A DNA stretch of 64,000 nt from Saccharibacillus sp. O23 (GCF_002205895.1 NZ_NJDE01000018.1:1-64000), one strand, 5' to 3'; numbered from the stretch's first letter, positions 30,171 through 38,736 are shown. Made by a program: numbers and translations. Notes: generated by a model not told the origin, from the sequence alone.

Positions 30171-30318
30171 GATCTTCTCCCATCCGGACTGTACCGTCGG
30201 CTCTGGAATCTCACCAGATCAGTCCCTGCCGCTTCGAAAGCGGCTCGGGAGTCGCGGGCTGGGTTCGCTTAGCGAACCATCACCGCCGGTCGGGAATTTC
30301 ACCCTACCCCGAAGATCC
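30171..30318 (-). ncRNA. FMN riboswitch (RFN element)
   Basis: On the minus strand the conserved blocks appear in order: ATCTTCGGGGTAGGGTG, AAATTCCCGACCGGCGGT, AGCCCGCGA, CTGATCTGGTGAGATTCCAG, GCCGACGGTACAGTC and GGATGGGAGAAGAT. The first and last pair to form P1. This is a complete RFN element that should bind FMN and terminate transcription when FMN is plentiful. Confidence 0.97.
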
Positions 30319-30450
30319 TTTATTCATTTGTTTTTTATAGTTTTATTTTAAACCATTTTTCGCCGTCTGCATGTGAAAATTGTCACGATTCAGTTACATA
30401 ATCCTTTTTCGGAAACTTCCACGAACATCCAGACGACTTTTTCTTTTTTC

Positions 30451-30479
30451 ATCATAAACGATCTTGAACACTTTTACAA
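30451..30479 (-). promoter_or_regulatory. Probable promoter of the FMN riboswitch unit
   Basis: TTGTAA (30474-30479), a 17-bp spacer and TATGAT (30451-30456) on the minus strand, about 135 bp before the aptamer. A closer AT-rich start cannot be ruled out. Confidence 0.45.
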
Positions 30480-30525
30480 GCTGCTGAATAAAATAAAGTT
30501 AGTGAGTTGATCGAATTCAATCTAA

Positions 30526-30580
30526 GGTTTGAGCCCTTCGGAAACACGCACGGTTCAAGCGGGTTTCCGGGGGCGAAACC
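30526..30580. other. Long imperfect hairpin of unknown role
   Basis: Four short helices (GGTTT/AAACC, GCCC/GGGC, GGAAAC/GTTTCC, CGC/GCG) stack into one 55-base imperfect hairpin with a nine-base loop. It lies 48 bp past the thioesterase stop but has no T tract, so it is not a clear terminator. It may stabilise an mRNA end or belong to a small RNA. Confidence 0.4.
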
Positions 30581-30627
30581 TCACCTTATTTTCGATCAGC
30601 GTACTGGTTTCTTTATATAGAAATTTT

Positions 30628-31149
30628 CTATTCGACCGGTTCCCACGGATAGCCGCGCGTCAGAAAGGCCGCCAACGTCCGGCTCGCTTCTCTTCTCTGC
30701 TTGCGCATCTCGGCACGGACCGGCGCGCTCTCGTGCAGCTTCTGTTCTTCCTCCGTCTCCGGATAGACCTGAGCGACTTCGATCTTGCGTCCGTTATCGT
30801 CCATGGCTACGAAAGTCAGAAAAGCCGTCGCGGCGATCTGCCGTTCTCCCGTCTTCAGATCTTCGCGAATGACTTTCACGAACGTCTCCATCGAACTTCG
30901 GCCCGTCCAAGTGACGAACGATTCCAGCGTCACGGAGTCGGTCATATAGATCGGGTACAGAAAGTCGACGGAATCCGTCGAAGCCGTAATCGTGTTGGCG
31001 CGCGAAAGTTTGGCGGCGGCGATCGAAGCGATATCGTCGATATAGGCCATCAGCTTACCGCCGAACAAAGTATGATAGCTGTTGACGTCGGTCGGGAATA
31101 CCCGCGCCATTTTATAGCTTCTTGTGGTCCGGATCGGTGTCGGTTCCAT
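30628..31149 (-). CDS. Acyl-CoA thioesterase (hotdog fold)
   Basis: A 173-residue cytosolic hotdog thioesterase of the YkhA/BACH type. The core carries NSYHTLFGGKLMAYID with the active-site region and VDFLYPI. It would hydrolyse acyl-CoA thioesters; chain length is unknown. Two ATG codons are in tandem (31152 and 31149); I chose the second because AAGGAAG is then six bases away. Confidence 0.92.
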   Translation of the reverse strand: MEPTPIRTTRSYKMARVFPTDVNSYHTLFGGKLMAYIDDIASIAAAKLSRANTITASTDSVDFLYPIYMTDSVTLESFVTWTGRSSMETFVKVIREDLKTGERQIAATAFLTFVAMDDNGRKIEVAQVYPETEEEQKLHESAPVRAEMRKQRREASRTLAAFLTRGYPWEPVE

Positions 31150-31233
31150 CATGCACTTCCTTTTTCGTCTTTTGTCGTCGAAGCTTTGTCCGTCCCATTA
31201 TACGCCCGGCTCAGGCGGCGGTACAAGCGCGAA

Positions 31234-31264
31234 CAAGCCGCCTTCCCTATCGGGAAAGCGGCTT
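31234..31264 (-). terminator. Hairpin after the beta-mannosidase gene
   Basis: CAAGCCGCCTTCCC pairs with GGGAAAGCGGCTTG. The T tract on the minus strand is weak (TTGTTCG). Confidence 0.55.
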
Positions 31265-31285
31265 GCCTGCCTGCAAAAACAGCTT

Positions 31286-33826
31286 TTACTTGATGAAATC
31301 CGCCATCGATCGCGTTTCGACCGCTCCGGCCGCGCCGTGCGCCAGCGTGCCGTCTTCGCGGCGGACTCGGAACTCTACCGTAATCTGCTCGCCCGGCAGC
31401 AGGTCGAAATAGTTGTCGGTAAAAGCGCCTTCGGCTTCGGCCGACAGCCAGACCTGCTTCGCCAGAACGTCCGTTTCCAGCACGATCGTCGTCCGGCCTT
31501 CGCCGTCGTCCGTGCGAGTCGCGCGAATGGTCGGCTTGCTCAGTTCGATCGCTTTCGTCGATACGAAATAATGCGTGCGGCGATCGACCACCCGCCCGCC
31601 TTGCACGAGCTCGGCCGCCAGCACGGTACGTTCGGGCGACGCTTCGCCCAGCAGTTCGGCCGATTTCAGCGAATAGACCTTCGCGGCGCTGTTGGCTTCG
31701 GCCTGAACCGGCAGCTCGGATTCTTGGATCGTCGTGCCGTCGAAACTCAGCAGACGCAAGTGCAGCGTGACGGATTCCGCGTTCAACGTATCGTTCAAGA
31801 CATGGAAGTTCAGCTCTTCCCCGTCGGTTCCGTCGATCGAAACGGACAGATCGCGGAAGCTCCGGTTCGCGTAATAATGCAGCGCTTTCCAACGTCCGTA
31901 ATAATCGATGCCCGACCACGAAGCGACCGGCCAACTGTCGTTCATCTGCCAGTACAAAGTCCCCATGCAGTACGGCTTGCTGCGTCGATGCGCTTCGATC
32001 GCCGATTGCATCGCTTCCGCTTGCAGCACCTGACTCATATAGAGGAAAGAAACGAAATCTTTCGGCTCCGGCAGATACTTGTCCATGTATTCTTTGATCA
32101 GGAAGTTGCCCCGGCCGTTCTTCTGGTGCGCCAACATGATCTCGGAATCGAGGCGAAGCGCGTCTTCCGGCGCGTATTGCAGCACGGACTTATGCTCGGG
32201 GAACGATTGGAAGCCGTATTCGCTCATGAAACGGCCGATATATTTGTTATAGTTCTCGAACGGTTCGGAATTGTGCCAGACGCCCCAATAATGGATATCC
32301 CCTTCCGACGTTCCCGGATGCGCGTGCTGATTCTCGTCGCCCGTCAGCGAGACGAGCGGCGAAGACGGCCAATATTCCGCGCCCGGCGACAGCTTCGAGA
32401 CGGCGGCCGGCAGCAGCCGATGGAAGATCGCTTCGTAGTCGGCCCAGATCCGATTGCGCTGTTCTTCGTTATACGCTTTTTTCCAACCCCAGCCTCCGTC
32501 CGGATGATAATGCGCCCATGCGGAGTCGATCTCGTTGTTGCCGCACCAGAGCACGATGCTCGGATGATTGCGCAGACGACGGACATTGTCTTCCGCCTCG
32601 TGGCGCACGCTTTCCAAGAAAGCTTCGTCGCCCGGATACATGCTGCACGCGAACATGAAGTCCTGCCAGACCATGATGCCGTATTCGTCGCACAGTTCGT
32701 AGAACGCGTCTTCTTCGTAGATGCCGCCGCCCCATACGCGAAGCATATTCATGTTCGCTTCGGCGGCCGACACGATCTCGTACCGATAACGCTCGCGCGT
32801 CACGTCGGTCTCGAAGTTGTCGTTCGGGATATGGTTCGCGCCTTTGGCGAATACGGGCACGCCGTTGAGTTCGATATAGAACGAAGCGCCGGCGCCGTCT
32901 TTCTCCCGCTTCAGCTTGACGCTGCGCAGTCCCGTCTTGACGTTCTTCTTCGCGCAGGCCGATTCGCCTTCGAGAATCTCGGCCGTGAAGTCGTACAGAT
33001 GCGCTTCGCCCAGTCCTCTCGACCACCACAGCTTGGGCTCGTCGATTTCGATCTCGAAACGCAAAACGTTTTCGCCGAGACGAATCTGCTCCGTGCGTTC
33101 GAACGACAAGCCTTCCGCCGCGATCCGCAGGCGTCCTTCGAACTCCCGATCGGATTCGACGGCGACCGTCGCGGTCAGCTTGGCTCGGTCCTTCGTCACT
33201 TCGTGCTGACGAATGAACAGGTCCGTAATCCGCAGACCGGTCCAAGCTTCCAGACGAATCGCGCGCCAGATGCCGCTGGTCACGAACCGCGGCCCCCAGT
33301 CCCAGCCGTAATGGTAAGGCGCTTTGCGCGCGAACACGCTCACCCGCTTGTCGCCCAGTCCGCCCAGTTCCGACTGATCGTTGGCCGCCGGCAGCGCGTA
33401 GCCGAGCTCCGCCAGCTTAGGCAGATCTTCGTTTATCGGCGAACGGAACGTGATATGCAGACGGTTCTCTCCGCTTTTCAGACGATTCTTGACCGGTACG
33501 TTCCAAGTCCGGAACATGTTATCGGCCGACAAAACGACCTCTCCGTTCAAGCGAACGTCGGCATACGTGTCCAGACCGTCGAACGCGAGGTTGATATGCT
33601 CTTGGTTTAACAGTTCCTGCGGCACTTCGAATACGCTCTCGTATTCCCAATCCCGTTTGTCGATCCACTGCAAATCGTGTTCGTTCGTTCCGTAATAAGG
33701 GTCGAGAATCTTCCCGTTCTTGTACAGGTCGCTATGTACGCAGCCCGGTACGACGGCCGGAAGCCACTCCGTTTCCCCCGAAGCTCTGAATGTCCAGTTC
33801 TGCAAATCCCGTGTGATTTCGTTCAA
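31286..33826 (-). CDS. Glycoside hydrolase family 2 beta-mannosidase
   Basis: An 846-residue GH2 enzyme that removes terminal beta-mannose from manno-oligosaccharides. It has the sugar-binding jelly roll, immunoglobulin-like domains and a TIM barrel. The acid/base Glu is in WCGNNEID (near 430) and the nucleophile Glu in SEYGFQSFP (near 535). No signal peptide, so it acts on imported sugars. I chose the TTG at 33826 because GGAGG lies eight bases upstream; the TTG at 33841 overlaps that site. A LacI-type gene lies upstream on the same strand. Confidence 0.93.
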   Translation of the reverse strand: MNEITRDLQNWTFRASGETEWLPAVVPGCVHSDLYKNGKILDPYYGTNEHDLQWIDKRDWEYESVFEVPQELLNQEHINLAFDGLDTYADVRLNGEVVLSADNMFRTWNVPVKNRLKSGENRLHITFRSPINEDLPKLAELGYALPAANDQSELGGLGDKRVSVFARKAPYHYGWDWGPRFVTSGIWRAIRLEAWTGLRITDLFIRQHEVTKDRAKLTATVAVESDREFEGRLRIAAEGLSFERTEQIRLGENVLRFEIEIDEPKLWWSRGLGEAHLYDFTAEILEGESACAKKNVKTGLRSVKLKREKDGAGASFYIELNGVPVFAKGANHIPNDNFETDVTRERYRYEIVSAAEANMNMLRVWGGGIYEEDAFYELCDEYGIMVWQDFMFACSMYPGDEAFLESVRHEAEDNVRRLRNHPSIVLWCGNNEIDSAWAHYHPDGGWGWKKAYNEEQRNRIWADYEAIFHRLLPAAVSKLSPGAEYWPSSPLVSLTGDENQHAHPGTSEGDIHYWGVWHNSEPFENYNKYIGRFMSEYGFQSFPEHKSVLQYAPEDALRLDSEIMLAHQKNGRGNFLIKEYMDKYLPEPKDFVSFLYMSQVLQAEAMQSAIEAHRRSKPYCMGTLYWQMNDSWPVASWSGIDYYGRWKALHYYANRSFRDLSVSIDGTDGEELNFHVLNDTLNAESVTLHLRLLSFDGTTIQESELPVQAEANSAAKVYSLKSAELLGEASPERTVLAAELVQGGRVVDRRTHYFVSTKAIELSKPTIRATRTDDGEGRTTIVLETDVLAKQVWLSAEAEGAFTDNYFDLLPGEQITVEFRVRREDGTLAHGAAGAVETRSMADFIK

Positions 33827-33850
33827 GGCGTCTTCCTCCAATATCGAGAG

Positions 33851-33904
33851 TGTAACCGCTTTTTCTTTCTTTCACACCGTATCATCCCTGTTCGCGGATT
33901 TCAA
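33851..33904 (-). promoter_or_regulatory. Beta-mannosidase promoter with weak cre
   Basis: TTGAAA (33899-33904), 17 bp, then an extended -10 TGATACGGT (TACGGT at 33876-33881). Just downstream, TGTAACCGCTTTTT (33851-33864, read on the plus strand) fits the cre consensus except at its last two bases. Confidence 0.5.
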
Positions 33905-33909
33905 TAATT

Positions 33910-33958
33910 TTCGAATTTTTTATCCCATTTTTATTTTATTAGGAAAACAAAATTCGAA
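33910..33958. promoter_or_regulatory. Two TTCGAA dyads, candidate operators
   Basis: TTCGAA occurs at 33910-33915 and 33953-33958, each in an A/T-rich partly palindromic setting, 43 bp apart (about four helical turns). They lie upstream of the mannosidase promoter. A central CG dyad is typical of LacI-family sites. Confidence 0.35.
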
Positions 33959-34004
33959 TAAAATTATTTTGTTAGTATCTGCCGCGATTTATGAAACGAA
34001 GAAA

Positions 34005-34030
34005 AACCCTGCCGCAATTGCAGCAGGGTT
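34005..34030 (-). terminator. Terminator of the LacI-type gene
   Basis: AACCCTGC-GC pairs with GC-GCAGGGTT around AATT; followed on the minus strand by TTTTTCTTC. Confidence 0.8.
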
Positions 34031-34051
34031 CCGAGAATCGGCGCGCCGGGT

Positions 34052-35098
34052 TTAAGATTTGGAGCGGGATTTCTTCGGCTTTTGGGAAGCGGAAGCTTCG
34101 CGCGGCTTCGCCGTCGTGCAGCGTACGACCAAGTTGGAAGGTTCGGTCACGACGGACGGCGTAAACTCGCTGTTCTCGATCATCGTGATCAACGTCTCGA
34201 TCGCATGCGAACCGATCGAACGGATATTCTGGTTGACCGTCGTCAAGGCCGGACTAAAAATCTCCGAATAATACGTATTATCGAAGCCGATCACGGAGAT
34301 GTCTTCCGGCACGGACAAGCCGCTGCGATGAATGACGTTGATCGCGCCGAACGCCATCATGTCCGATGTACAGATAACGGCGGTCGGACGTTCCGCAAGC
34401 TCCAGCAGCTCCGTCATCGCCCGCGTGCCTCCTTCCATCGAATAGTCGCTGATCTTCACGTAATCGTCTTGTACAGGCAGTTTATGCAGCTTCATGCCTT
34501 CCATGTACCCTTCGTGGCGAAGCATGCCGACCGCTTTGTTCAACTCGCCCGAGACGAATGCGATTCGGGAATGGCCCAATTCGGTCAGATGCTCCACGGC
34601 CTGCATGATTCCTGCTTTGTTCTCCGTCGTAATATAGCCGGCACGGCGACCGCGGATGTCCGCGTCGACGAACATCGTCGGAATGTCCGAATCGAGCAGT
34701 TCTTCCAAGTGCGGGTCGTTGCGATCCACGCCGAAGCCGACAACCCCGTCCACGTTCCGGCTGAGACAATGTTCGACGAACGAATAGCCCGGATCGTCGA
34801 AACGCGTCGAAAGATGAACCAGATCGTAACCGCTGTTTTGCAGCGCCGTCTTGATGCCTTCAAGCAGTTCCGTAACGAACGGATTGGTGAAAGGCGTAGT
34901 CAGAAAAACGCCGACTGTCCAAGAGCGACCTTTGACCAGTCCTCTGGCGGCGACGTTCGGATGATACTTAAGACGTTTGATCGTTTGACTGACTTTTTTG
35001 CGCGTTTTGTCGCTTACGTCCGGATAATTGTTAATTACCTTAGAAACGGTCGCAACGGACACTCCCGCTTCTTTGGCCACGTCGTGAATCGAAGCCAT
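34052..35098 (-). CDS. LacI family transcriptional regulator
   Basis: A 348-residue LacI/GalR-type regulator. The HTH is at residues 1-22 (IHDVAKEAGVSVATVSKVIN), the hinge follows, and residues 60-330 form the periplasmic-binding-protein-like sugar domain. The tail is Lys/Ser rich. It lies upstream of the beta-mannosidase gene, separated by a terminator and a new promoter, so it may repress that gene in response to a manno-oligosaccharide. GAAGGAGG precedes the ATG. Confidence 0.92.
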   Translation of the reverse strand: MASIHDVAKEAGVSVATVSKVINNYPDVSDKTRKKVSQTIKRLKYHPNVAARGLVKGRSWTVGVFLTTPFTNPFVTELLEGIKTALQNSGYDLVHLSTRFDDPGYSFVEHCLSRNVDGVVGFGVDRNDPHLEELLDSDIPTMFVDADIRGRRAGYITTENKAGIMQAVEHLTELGHSRIAFVSGELNKAVGMLRHEGYMEGMKLHKLPVQDDYVKISDYSMEGGTRAMTELLELAERPTAVICTSDMMAFGAINVIHRSGLSVPEDISVIGFDNTYYSEIFSPALTTVNQNIRSIGSHAIETLITMIENSEFTPSVVTEPSNLVVRCTTAKPREASASQKPKKSRSKS

Positions 35099-35170
35099 CG
35101 TTTTACCTCCTTCACGGCCGGAAATGCCTTTCGGCGATCATCCGCCCGGAAACCCATGTTTTTTCCTTCT

Positions 35171-35199
35171 ATTATATATAGGTGTCGTTTGCGCGACAA
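35171..35199 (-). promoter_or_regulatory. Promoter of the LacI-type gene with overlapping dyad
   Basis: TTGTCG (35194-35199), 17 bp, TATAAT (35171-35176) on the minus strand. The dyad TGTCG-N6-CGACA (35183-35198) covers the -35 and part of the spacer and could be an autoregulatory operator. Confidence 0.55.
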
Positions 35200-35270
35200 G
35201 CTTTTTTGCCAAGTCCCTTACGAAGAGGTAAGATAAAGTATCGAATTTATGCATCGGAGGATTCCGCATT

Positions 35271-35978
35271 ATGGCTGTCAAATACGAGACCGAACTGTAT
35301 CCGCCGCTCAAAGCTTTTTTCGAGGCCCGGGGCTATTCGGTCAAAAGCGAGGTTCGCCACTGCGACCTGCTCGGTTATCGGCAAAACGAAGAACGTCCGC
35401 TGATCGTCGAGATGAAGAAGACCTTCACGCTGGAACTGCTGCTTCAAGGCGCCGACCGGCAGCGGCTCGGCGGATCGGTCTATCTCGCGGTCGAACGAAA
35501 TCGGACGAAAAAAGGCGCGCATAACCAGCGGTTCGGCGAAATCGCGCAGATCTGCGCACGACTCGGACTCGGTCTGATCGTCGTCACCTTCTACAAGACC
35601 AAAGCGCCTTTCGTGGAGGTGCTCTGCGAAGCGGAAACCGGAAATGCCCGAAAAAGCGGGCTTCGCGCCAAACGCCTGCGAGCCGAGTTCGATGCCCGCA
35701 GCGGAGACCATAATACGGGCGGATCGACCAAACGCAAAATCGTGACCGCTTACCGCGAAAACGCGCTGAAAGTCGCCCGCCAGCTCTGGATGTTCGGAGA
35801 ATCTTCCCCCGTACAGCTAAAAGAAGCCAGCGGCGTCGGAAAAGCGGCGTCGATTCTTCGCGATAATCATTACGGCTGGTTCGAACGGGTGTCCAGAGGC
35901 CGATACCGCTTGACCGAAGCCGGGACGGCCGCTCTGAACGAATACGCGACCGTCGTCTCCGCTTGGTCGGAACAATAG
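35271..35978 (+). CDS. DUF2161 PD-(D/E)XK-like phosphodiesterase family protein
   Basis: A 235-residue soluble protein of the DUF2161 group. The nuclease-like core has Glu near residue 7, Asp in HCDLLGY and EMKK in PLIVEMKKTF, which fits the PD-(D/E)XK layout. A C-terminal region (about 160-230) looks like a winged helix (SGVGKAASILRDNHYGW). It may act on DNA; no substrate is established. GGAGG precedes the ATG. Confidence 0.85.
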   Translation: MAVKYETELYPPLKAFFEARGYSVKSEVRHCDLLGYRQNEERPLIVEMKKTFTLELLLQGADRQRLGGSVYLAVERNRTKKGAHNQRFGEIAQICARLGLGLIVVTFYKTKAPFVEVLCEAETGNARKSGLRAKRLRAEFDARSGDHNTGGSTKRKIVTAYRENALKVARQLWMFGESSPVQLKEASGVGKAASILRDNHYGWFERVSRGRYRLTEAGTAALNEYATVVSAWSEQ

Positions 35979-36127
35979 AAAAAAGAACGATTGTCCGTTT
36001 TTGCAAATCGAAAGATTCTTGCTGAAAACGTGCAAACGGGCTTTTGCGAAATAAAACCCCGCATGATAGAATGAAAGCTGAAATTCGGGCTTGACCGTTT
36101 TCTTTAATTTTTTGACGAGGTGATATC

Positions 36128-36532
36128 ATGAAAGCTTCAACGGGACCTACCTCTGCCCCTTCTCGCAGCAGGAAAAAGGACAGGCTTCCCGTCAGATGGT
36201 TCCTGCTGTTCTGGGTCGTGATCATCGCGCTGTTCGTTTACGCGGCTTACGAATACAGTCAGAGGCTGCAAGAGCAGACGCTGGCGACTCTTCGGACGCA
36301 GACCGAGACGCAGATGGCCGATCTCCGCGCCGATTACGAAAAACAATTCGCGCAGCTGAATCAACAGGTAGCCGCCTTGCAGGGCAAAGTCGACTCGTTC
36401 AACGAGCTGCTCACCTTTACCAAGGATAACGCGAACAACAAGACGGACAACAGCAACAAGCTCTACACGCAGCTGAACGAGGTCAAGTCCCAACTCAGCG
36501 AGCTTCAGAAGAAGATGGATCTGCTCAAATGA
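36128..36532 (+). CDS. Membrane-anchored coiled-coil protein
   Basis: A 134-residue protein with a basic cytosolic start, one membrane helix (about 23-42) and a long coiled coil (about 44-134, with a polar Asn-rich break near 100). The bulk should lie outside the membrane. Its last base-pairs overlap the start of the next gene as ATGA, so the two are translationally coupled and probably act together at the cell surface. GAGGTGA precedes the ATG. No named family. Confidence 0.8.
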   Translation: MKASTGPTSAPSRSRKKDRLPVRWFLLFWVVIIALFVYAAYEYSQRLQEQTLATLRTQTETQMADLRADYEKQFAQLNQQVAALQGKVDSFNELLTFTKDNANNKTDNSNKLYTQLNEVKSQLSELQKKMDLLK

Positions 36533-37593
36533 CGCGAATCCAGCGGACGAACCGCTTTTTCATGCTTCTGACGGCTCCCGTTCTCGGCCTGCTGCTGTGC
36601 CTGCTGCTGTTTCCGCCTCGGCCCGATTTGCAATTGGATACCGATAAGTACAAGACGGCGTCGAGCCTGAGCCCTTCGTCCGCGAAGCTGCTTCAGGATC
36701 TGGAGAAGGCCGAAGTCAGCGCCAAATCGACTTCCGCTTCGCTTAAGAAGACGCTGACGCTCTACAACGAAACGACGCGAACCATGTCCTCCATCGTGCA
36801 GAAAGCGTCCGTGCAGGCGCAGCGCCCGGAGAACATCTACGATAAGCGGATTCGCTCCAAGCTCGGCAATCCGATCGAGACGAGCGAAAGCGACAAGATT
36901 CGGATCGAACTGTTCCGCGTCAATGCCGTGACCTACAAAGGTTACGCCATGAAGGTCAAATTGAAAGATCCGTCGGCCATGCGCATGAGCCTGGCGGGCG
37001 AGACGCTCGGAAGCTCCGAGACGACGCTCAAAGCGGTAGAGCGCCACGGCGCCGTAGCGGGCATCAATGCCGGCGGTTTCGCCGATCAAGACGGCAAACG
37101 TTATCCGCTCAGCACGACCGTCATGGACGGCAAATACGTGACCGGATTCGAATCCAGCTTCAAAGACCTGTATTTCGTCGGGTTGAACGGCTCCGGCAAA
37201 CTGATCGGCGGACAGTTCAGACAGCAGGCCGAATTGGATCGGCTTCAGCCGCGGTTCGGCGCTTCTTTCGTGCCGATCCTGCTGAAGAACGGTCAGAAAA
37301 CGCCGATTCCGACCAAATGGAAAGCATCGCCCAAACGCGCTCCGCGCACGATCATCGGCAGCTACAAAGACGATCAGCTCATTATTTTCGTCATCGACGG
37401 CTATAACGAGGGCGGCCGCTCCGGCGCGACGTTGGAAGAGATTCAAGGACAGCTGTACAAGATCGGCGTCGTCAACGCGTATAACTTGGACGGCGGAGGT
37501 TCGTCCACGTTGGTCATGAACGGCCGCGTCGTCAATCATCCGTCGGACGGCAATATGCGTCCGGTGCCGACGAACTTTTTGTTTTTCCGCTAG
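36529..37593 (+). CDS. Phosphodiester glycosidase family (NAGPA-like) protein
   Basis: A 354-residue exported or membrane-anchored protein: an N-terminal hydrophobic helix (about 10-28), a Ser/Lys-rich helical stretch, then the NAGPA domain (about 115-354) with GINAGGF and NLDGGGSSTLV. The family removes GlcNAc-type groups from phosphodiesters; in Bacillus relatives (YveK-neighbour and YoeB-type proteins) cell-wall polymers are the likely substrates. The start overlaps the stop of the coiled-coil gene. Confidence 0.88.
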   Translation: MTRIQRTNRFFMLLTAPVLGLLLCLLLFPPRPDLQLDTDKYKTASSLSPSSAKLLQDLEKAEVSAKSTSASLKKTLTLYNETTRTMSSIVQKASVQAQRPENIYDKRIRSKLGNPIETSESDKIRIELFRVNAVTYKGYAMKVKLKDPSAMRMSLAGETLGSSETTLKAVERHGAVAGINAGGFADQDGKRYPLSTTVMDGKYVTGFESSFKDLYFVGLNGSGKLIGGQFRQQAELDRLQPRFGASFVPILLKNGQKTPIPTKWKASPKRAPRTIIGSYKDDQLIIFVIDGYNEGGRSGATLEEIQGQLYKIGVVNAYNLDGGGSSTLVMNGRVVNHPSDGNMRPVPTNFLFFR

Positions 37594-37625
37594 ATCACTG
37601 TCTTTTCGCGCGTATACGATCCACG

Positions 37626-37653
37626 AAAAAAAGAGCCCTAAGGCTCTTTTTTT
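37626..37653. terminator. Bidirectional terminator
   Basis: AGAGCC/GGCTCT stem with A and T runs on both sides, between the NAGPA gene and the convergent AbrB-like gene. Confidence 0.85.
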
Positions 37654-37679
37654 GCGTACACGGATGTTTTCAATGCGGA

Positions 37680-37934
37680 TCAGCCGTGCTTCGGAATCTG
37701 CATCATCTCGGATACGCAAGCTCCGCAGATGTAACGATCCTTAAACTCGCTGACCTCATCGATCGAACCGCAGAACACACATTTGGGACGGTAACGCTCC
37801 AAAATGATATGATCGCCCTGGACCAAAATTTCGACCGGATCGCCTTCGTTCATTTGATATCTTTTTCTCAGCGATTTCGGGAGCACGATGCGCCCCAGTT
37901 GGTCGACTTTCCGGACTACTCCAGCAGGTTTCAT
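37680..37934 (-). CDS. AbrB-family transition-state regulator with zinc-ribbon-like tail
   Basis: An 84-residue DNA-binding protein. Residues 1-48 form the AbrB/SpoVT swapped-hairpin domain (GVVRKVDQLGRIVLPKSLRK). Cys52, Cys55, Cys70 and Cys73 form CxxC..CxxC and may bind zinc; B. subtilis AbrB lacks this full set. ATG 37934 is preceded by AGAGGTG; the longer frame is not supported. It may act as a dimer or tetramer at AT-rich promoters. Confidence 0.9.
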   Translation of the reverse strand: MKPAGVVRKVDQLGRIVLPKSLRKRYQMNEGDPVEILVQGDHIILERYRPKCVFCGSIDEVSEFKDRYICGACVSEMMQIPKHG

Positions 37935-38118
37935 AATTGAAAACACCTCTTCTGTTATTAGTTTGCTGTTTCTGCCCCACCTGCAGAAATGATTCTGCAA
38001 ACCCAACATTAGATATTCGAGGTCGGATTACGAATTCCTTCTTGTTCAACAAAAAAAAGAAACGTTGGTTAATTATCGGTTTTTTGTCTAATCCGACATT
38101 TTCCCTGCTAATAATAAG

Positions 38119-38146
38119 AAAGGCTCGGACGGCGGTTGTCCGCGCC
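38119..38146 (-). terminator. Probable terminator of trmL
   Basis: AAGGC-GGAC pairs with GTCC-GCCTT, eleven bases past the trmL stop, followed by TTTCTTATT on the minus strand. Confidence 0.5.
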
Positions 38147-38156
38147 TTCGATTCTT

Positions 38157-38624
38157 TTATTCCATGCCCGGGAAATCAAGCTGTCTCAGCGCTTCGTAGA
38201 GCATGATCGCGACCGAGTTCGACAGATTCAGCGAACGGACGTGATCGGTCCGCATCGGCATTCTCACGCAGGTCTCCGGGTTCGCTTCCAGCAGTTCGAC
38301 CGGCAGCCCTTTCGTTTCTTTGCCGAAAACGAGAAAGTCTCCGTCGCGGAATTCGATGTCGCTGTAGCGCTTGGTCGCTTTGGTCGTCGCGTAGAAATAG
38401 CGGCCTTCCGGATATTTCGCCTGCAATTCCGCGAACGAATCGTGATACTCCAGCTTGACGGACGGCCAGTAATCGAGTCCTGCCCGCTTCAACGAAGCGT
38501 CGTCCGTACGGAAGCCGAGCGGACGGACCAAATGCAGATGGGTATCCGTTGCGGCGCAGGTTCTCGAGATATTGCCGGTGTTCGCCGGAATCTCCGGCTC
38601 CACCAACACGATATGCAATGCCAT
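38157..38624 (-). CDS. trmL: tRNA (cytidine(34)-2'-O)-methyltransferase TrmL
   Basis: A 155-residue SPOUT-class methyltransferase that methylates the wobble ribose in some leucine tRNAs. The knot motifs are NTGNISRTCAA, FGKETKGLP and SLNLSNSVAI. Length is typical. The ribosome site AGGAG is 13 bases from the ATG, which is long but there is no closer start. Confidence 0.94.
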   Translation of the reverse strand: MALHIVLVEPEIPANTGNISRTCAATDTHLHLVRPLGFRTDDASLKRAGLDYWPSVKLEYHDSFAELQAKYPEGRYFYATTKATKRYSDIEFRDGDFLVFGKETKGLPVELLEANPETCVRMPMRTDHVRSLNLSNSVAIMLYEALRQLDFPGME

Positions 38625-38707
38625 AGTCGGTTGTTCACTCCTATTTCTTCATTGAAGACAGACGTGCATCGGGCGGCGGACTGCCTAATGCCGCCCGCAA
38701 CGCGAAA

Positions 38708-38736
38708 GAAGAGCCGCCCGAAGCGGGCGGCTCTTC
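38708..38736 (-). terminator. Terminator of serC
   Basis: A perfect 13-bp stem (GAAGAGCCGCCCG) with a three-base loop, followed on the minus strand by TTCTTTCG-type sequence. Confidence 0.75.
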
